Of a stretch of 64,000 bases of DNA, positions 59,342 through 64,000 are shown piece by piece. This stretch comes from Salminus brasiliensis. Lineage: Eukaryota > Chordata > Actinopteri > Characiformes > Bryconidae. Every line of letters begins with the position of its first letter. Position 1 is the first letter of the stretch. The position numbers and the translations under genes were made by a program. The stretch lies in contig NC_132881.1 of assembly GCF_030463535.1 (NCBI RefSeq), positions 2,173,345 through 2,237,344 of the forward strand, in the 5' to 3' direction. The notes under the pieces were generated by a model, which searched no databases, was not told the DNA's origin, and was given only the letters and a program-made list of their open reading frames with translations.

Positions 59342-60115
59342 GCAACCACTAATCAGCACCATTGCTTGGGATACCACAGCACCACCAGGATATCCCACTA
59401 ACAACCTAGCAATACCATAGCAACCACCTGAGATGGGGGAAATATATATATATATAATTTTTTTTTGTTGTTCTTATCTCAGGTGGTTGCTATGGTCTTG
59501 CTACGTTGTTGCTGTTATTTGTCAAGTGGTGCTGCTAGGCTGCTGCTGTGATCCCATGTGGTTGCAGTGGTGCTGCTTACTGATTACTGTGCTAACCCCT
59601 GAGGCTGCAGTGGTGTTGCTAAGTGGCTTCTATGCTGCTTTTTGATTGTACACTTTTTTTTTTCTTTTCATTTAACTGAATTGTCATCGTAATACAAATA
59701 TACTAGTAACACCCAACCAACCACCTGGGATACCACAGCAACAGCCGAGCAACCACTAAAGACCACCTCGAATACTATAGCAAAACTGTAGGGCCCATCT
59801 AATAACCACCATCTGACAACACCATAGCAGCCTCCTGGGATGACCGCAACAACTTAGCATCACCATTTTTGCAACCACTGGGAACACCACAGCAGCAGCC
59901 TAGCAGGACCATGGTAATCACCTGGGATACCACAGCAACAGCCTAGCAACACCTAGCATCAACCACATGCGATACCTTAGCAACTACTTAACAACACTAA
60001 GGCAAACACCTGGCATGCCACAGCAACAGCCGAGCAGCATCAATTAGGATACCCCAACAACAAGGGCATTGCAACTTTAGTTTCACCTTAGTGACCACAT
60101 AGCAACAGCCTAGCA
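59341..60115. repeat. irregular AGCAACCACCTGGGATACCACAGC repeat block
   Basis: About 0.8 kb built from degenerate copies of AGCAACCACCTGGGATACC and ACAGCAACAGCCTAGCAAC in both orientations. It includes a 20-nt exact inverted pair (59415-59434 and 59476-59495). The same motifs occur at 47,645-47,810. It lies in ccdc28b intron 1. Confidence 0.75.
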
Positions 60116-61389
60116 ACTGAGTGGGAGGCACTGCAGCTGAGCCTGAGTGCAGCTGAGTTCTGTGTTTCCTGCAGGAAAATGCACTTTTCTAGTTTGTTCA
60201 GCAGTCGTATAAATCACAGCAGTGTTTGCCACAGACAGCGAGGCAGTGGTGGAAGAATAAGGAGGGGAAGCGTGGGCTTTTACAGCGTCGTACATCAGCT
60301 CGATCCAGAGCTACGTTACTAAACACTTAAAGAGGAATTGCACTCATTTCTCAAAATGTCTGAATACTTAAAAGACTGAGTAGTGGAATGTTTGGTTTGG
60401 GTCATTTTGCTGTGAAGTGCTCTTCTTAAGAGAAACCTACAGAGTCTGAATGGTTCACAGCGATGATGAATGGAACCAGACGTAGACGTCTGAACCTCTA
60501 AAAGCTCCCTCACAGAAAGTCATTACACCTAATGGTTTCATTACATATAACAAAATATGTCTGGAGAATTCAGTGCCCCCAAAAGGGTCTCTCGTAGTAA
60601 AGTCGTAAATACGCGGCCTGTTGCCCGAAACGCCAGTTTACCGTAGTTTTCAGAAGATTTGGGCCTAAAACACATTTTTAAAAAGGTGGAGGGATACGTG
60701 GCAAAATAGTCCCAAAAGAAAACCTATTTTTGTTAGATTTTTTCCCCCTTTTTCCCCATCATCAACATTTCATATGAACCTCAGACGACACGTGCAGGCT
60801 CACCGGAAGTTTTGGATAGTCAATAAAATGGCTATATCTGTGTTGTAGTCATGGCGACCGTCGTCTGGTTCCATTTACCACCACTGTAAAGAAGTCAGTC
60901 AGTACGTTTCTCTACAGTGAACCGCGATTTTGCACCGAATGAGTGTTTACATCTCAACCACTGAATTATGCATAGATTTGAAAAATGAATGGGCTTGCCC
61001 TTTTGAGCTGCCACTTTATACTAAAGCTCAGGCTATGTTTATTTAACGCCATATTAACCGAAACTTAAATTTATTTAGGTTAAAGGCAACAACAATCTGA
61101 GTGAAGATCAGTGTCCTAAATATACTGGGCACCGATTAGTATGGACATTTCTTAAAAATAGGACTACAGTTTGAAGGACATGCAGAGTGAGGATCTCAGT
61201 CAGTTGAAAGCCTGCATTGAGAGAGATAGATATTTATAGGGGAATGATATCAGACACCCTATAGTCCCGGCGGGATCTGAGGCTTCTAAAAATAGCTCAC
61301 ACTGGGAGCGTAATGGCTGTTTACTCTCACATACTAGATGGGTTTCTAGCGCGCACATCAAAACAGGCCGAAGTCATTGCACAAGTACT

Positions 61390-61471
61390 AATGCTGTTTG
61401 TGGACACACTTTTAAATGAATGCATTCATCTACTTTAAGTTGAACCTGTTGCTGACAGAGATGTGCAAATG

Positions 61472-61514
<43 letters not shown>

Positions 61515-61855
61515 CTTGTCTAGTCCCTGTAGAGAAGAAGTACTGCCAATAGAATAGGACTCTCTGGAGCAGATCAACATCATGAAGCTATTGGCTCCAT
61601 GCTGCCTAACGCCAGGCGTGGACTAGAGGGTATAGTGATCATCCAATATCAAGACCTCACTAATGCTCTTGTCCCTGAAAGCAATCAAATCCTCACAACA
61701 ATGCTCCTCCAAATTCTTGTAGAAAGTCTTCTTCCCTGGACAGCAGAGACAGTCACTCCAACAAAAGCAGCATCAACTTTTTATTTGAATTCCCTTGATT
61801 TCAGAAGACACAATGAATGAGCAGGCGTCCCAATACTTTTAGCATCTCTACACAG
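61390..61855. repeat. dispersed DNA-element-like repeat with internal (CA)n
   Basis: It opens with GCTGTTTGTGGACACACTTT, the inverse of the recurrent GTGTCCACAAACA tail, and closes with GCGTCCCAATACTTTTAGCA. Internal text (GGACTCTCTGGAGCAGATCA; CTTCCCTGGACAGCAGAGACAG) matches copies at 4.8, 17.2, 30.1 and 62.8 kb. The (CA)n run is at 61,473-61,514. Confidence 0.6.
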
Positions 61856-62648
61856 GTTGAGGGGGTGTATCTGAAGGTTCAGGCCTGCAGTTAGCACCAT
61901 GCTCATTGTTATCTATAAGCTTCCACTACATATTAGCTAAACTAGCCTCGTAGCTCCAGTGAAAACTTGAACACGTCTTGACAGTTCCATTTTGGGGTGA
62001 ATTTGGGGGAATGGTGTCAGTGTGTTTGGTGGCTGAGCTTGATACGGACTGGTTGTTGTCAAACTGGGTCATGAGCAGCAGATCTTCGATCATCGTGCTG
62101 AAACTTACGTCATTGGAAATGGATTTAGATTTACGTAGGGGTCGATCAATAGCAAACACAACCTCTCACAACACGAATGAGCCCAGCCTGGGTGATGGCT
62201 GTGCTTTTAGGCGTAAGTGTACACTCTGAAAGGTGCAGCTAGGCTAAGTGGAAGGAAATGAAATATCCATACGGTCGCTCCTGTATAGAACCCAGGCTGC
62301 CAGGGATATCACATCAGAGTGCTTTTCACTTTGATCAACATGTTTTAGGTATTACTGAACAATTTCACACAGTTTGAGGCAAGTTTGATGACTTGGGTAT
62401 GTTGGCATAATGCTAAAGGTTGCTTGCAGGTTTTCAATATTTGTTGGCTACATTAGTCTCTAGTGTGAAACTGGGGAAGCAAAATTTAGACACCAAACAT
62501 ATCTTGTTATAGCTGATGAGCTGTATTTTGGATAATGGGTAAAACTGGAAATATGACTAATTATTAAAGTTATGGACAAATGGTAGCCAAAATGATGTTA
62601 AGCTAGGTGTGAAGGCCCGTTTCTCACAGACTGAGGAAGATAAGGTAA

Positions 62649-62759
<111 letters not shown>

Positions 62760-63148
62760 GTATATATATATATATGTATGTGTATATATATATAGAGCAG
62801 ATAAACATGAACTTATTGGCACCATGCTGCCTAATGCCAGGTGTGGGATAGAGCATTGAGTTGTGGAGCAGTGTGTAAAAAAAGAAGTGTGTTTTTAGCC
62901 AAACTAATTGTTGGTTATGAACAAAATAGTGGCCAAATTTTTTTGTGTTTGTTTAACCTTTCTATTTCTAGTAGCCTGTCATTGTAACTTACTGTGTCAA
63001 AGTAGATACTTGTTTTTTTAACATTCTGGTGTATTTTATTATTACATTTAAAGAATGTTCTTAGTAATGTAATGTTGTTGTTTTCATCTCTGCAAGTCGT
63101 GGCAGTGGACGTTTAGAGGACACACTTAGGAAAAAAAAAGGCGACCAA

Positions 63149-63384
63149 ATGGAGGACAAGAGGAAGAAGCGCAGTCCCAAAGTTTCTCTCCCCCAGCCCC
63201 CGCCCCCACCCGTCAACCCCCGCAAACTCTCCGTACTCCCGGCCAGCAAGAGTGCCACCTTCTCTCTGGGCCTTCCCCAGCCGCCGTCCCCCAAACCCAG
63301 GGGCAAGTACAAGAGGTCTGTGGGGGCAATGGGAGCAGCCAAGGAGGTCCTGACTGTGCCTGTGATTCCTCCGAAAGCCACCAG
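63149..63384 (+). CDS. ccdc28b: ccdc28b-like gene, first coding exon (partial gene)
   Basis: The exon encodes 78 residues plus two bases, beginning MEDKRKKRSPKVSLPQPPPP and continuing with a Pro-rich stretch, FSLGLPQPPSPKPRGKYKR, and ends at the donor CACCAG|GTTTGT. CCDC28B in mammals starts with a similar basic M(D/E)DKxKKRSPK and has SLALGLPHLPSPKQRAKFKR at the same place, so the match is good. CCDC28A also starts with a KRRSPK-type motif but lacks the GLP-PPSPK segment. CCDC28B is a small coiled-coil protein that modifies Bardet-Biedl syndrome, linked to cilium length and TORC2 (family knowledge). The coiled-coil exons lie beyond the right edge. The next-door tmem39b also fits human 1p35. 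Confidence 0.72.
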
Positions 63385-64000
63385 GTTTGTAGGAGCTGCC
63401 TCTCTGAACGGGCCTTTTACCTGGACTAGAGGGATTATAGATTATTGGAAAAAATAAAAAGCTGCATAATTAAATGCATGTGGTCAAAATAAAGCTCAAG
63501 GCTTAGCTCATGTTTTGTTTACTAGAAGCTTTTGTTGTGATTAAAGAGTAGAGATGGACTAACCGGCGTCTTTAAAAGCCCCTGGGAGCACATTTTGATA
63601 TTTTGATTTTTTTTTGTATAATACTAAACTTTGGTGTTCAGCAACATTTCAATAGAAAACACAAGAATCTTTAGGGTTTCCTGAAGTTCTGATATCTGTA
63701 ACCGAGTTAGTAGCCCATATATAGATACACAGCATAACGCCACACGCAGGGAGCATCATGATTATACAGCCATGCATGTACAACTTCACCTCACAGAGCT
63801 GTGACCTGTCTGGACTACAGGAGCTCTGAGTGGAGCTCTACCACCGAGAGGTACAGCCTCTCACAGCGCTATGCAGACCTAGCGCAGCCCCCCTCGCAGA
63901 GGACCAGCCCTGGCTACGCTCCAGCTCCCTCTCGCATCGTTATGCAGACCTAGCTTCTCACCTCTGTAGCACTACACAGACTCGCTCCCTGCCTGAAGTT
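63385..64000. other. start of ccdc28b intron 2, no further gene seen
   Basis: AT-rich to 63,720, then a GC-richer stretch with a direct repeat of TATGCAGACCTAGC (about 63,871 and 63,940). No recognisable exon. Confidence 0.4.

Noticed and set aside
63840-63960. Direct repeat TATGCAGACCTAGC as a possible element end or exon
   Set aside because: Only two short copies with no reading frame, splice sites or terminal structure around them.

Overview
The window is vertebrate nuclear DNA and almost certainly comes from a teleost fish. The genes are split into many short exons with GT-AG introns. Protein-coding exons match vertebrate families closely, promoters are CpG-rich, and introns carry Tc1-like transposon relics, tRNA-derived SINEs and many microsatellites. 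The repeats suggest an ostariophysan (characin or catfish relatives), but this is only a guess. No rRNA, tRNA gene, CRISPR array or prokaryotic operon was seen.

Layout: (1) 1-10,685, minus: 5' part of trip11 (GMAP-210), eleven exons, cut by the left edge. Its 6.1-kb intron 1 holds a ~3.9-kb array of a 21-bp unit containing TATAAAAG and a ~0.6-kb 12-bp minisatellite touching the exon 1 donor. (2) 13,179-20,950, minus: complete golga5 (golgin-84). Intron 1 contains a perfect 54-bp-arm inverted repeat. (3) 23,295-29,765, minus: complete rtf1. (4) 31,555-33,332, plus: complete ndufaf1. (5) 33,685-37,894, minus: complete nusap1. (6) 38,263-40,609, plus: complete oip5. (7) about 41,600-47,100, minus: the lncRNA cyrano (oip5-as1), identified by its near-complete miR-7 pairing site. 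(8) 48,285-56,389, plus: complete tmem39b. (9) 58,555 to the right edge, plus: 5' end of a ccdc28b-like gene.

The genes fall into three groups. trip11 and golga5 are both coiled-coil Golgi tethers and lie in tandem. The rtf1-ndufaf1-nusap1-oip5-cyrano block has the same order and relative orientation as human 15q15 (from general knowledge). In it nusap1 and oip5, both mitotic, share a 368-bp head-to-head promoter, and ndufaf1 and nusap1 share a palindromic two-way poly(A) signal. tmem39b and ccdc28b correspond to human 1p35, so two rearrangement junctions lie at about 21.1-22.2 kb and 47.3-48.2 kb.

Exon boundaries were read by eye from conserved protein sequence, GT/AG sites and phase. For every complete gene the exon lengths sum to a whole number of codons. 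UTR limits and transcription starts are estimates.
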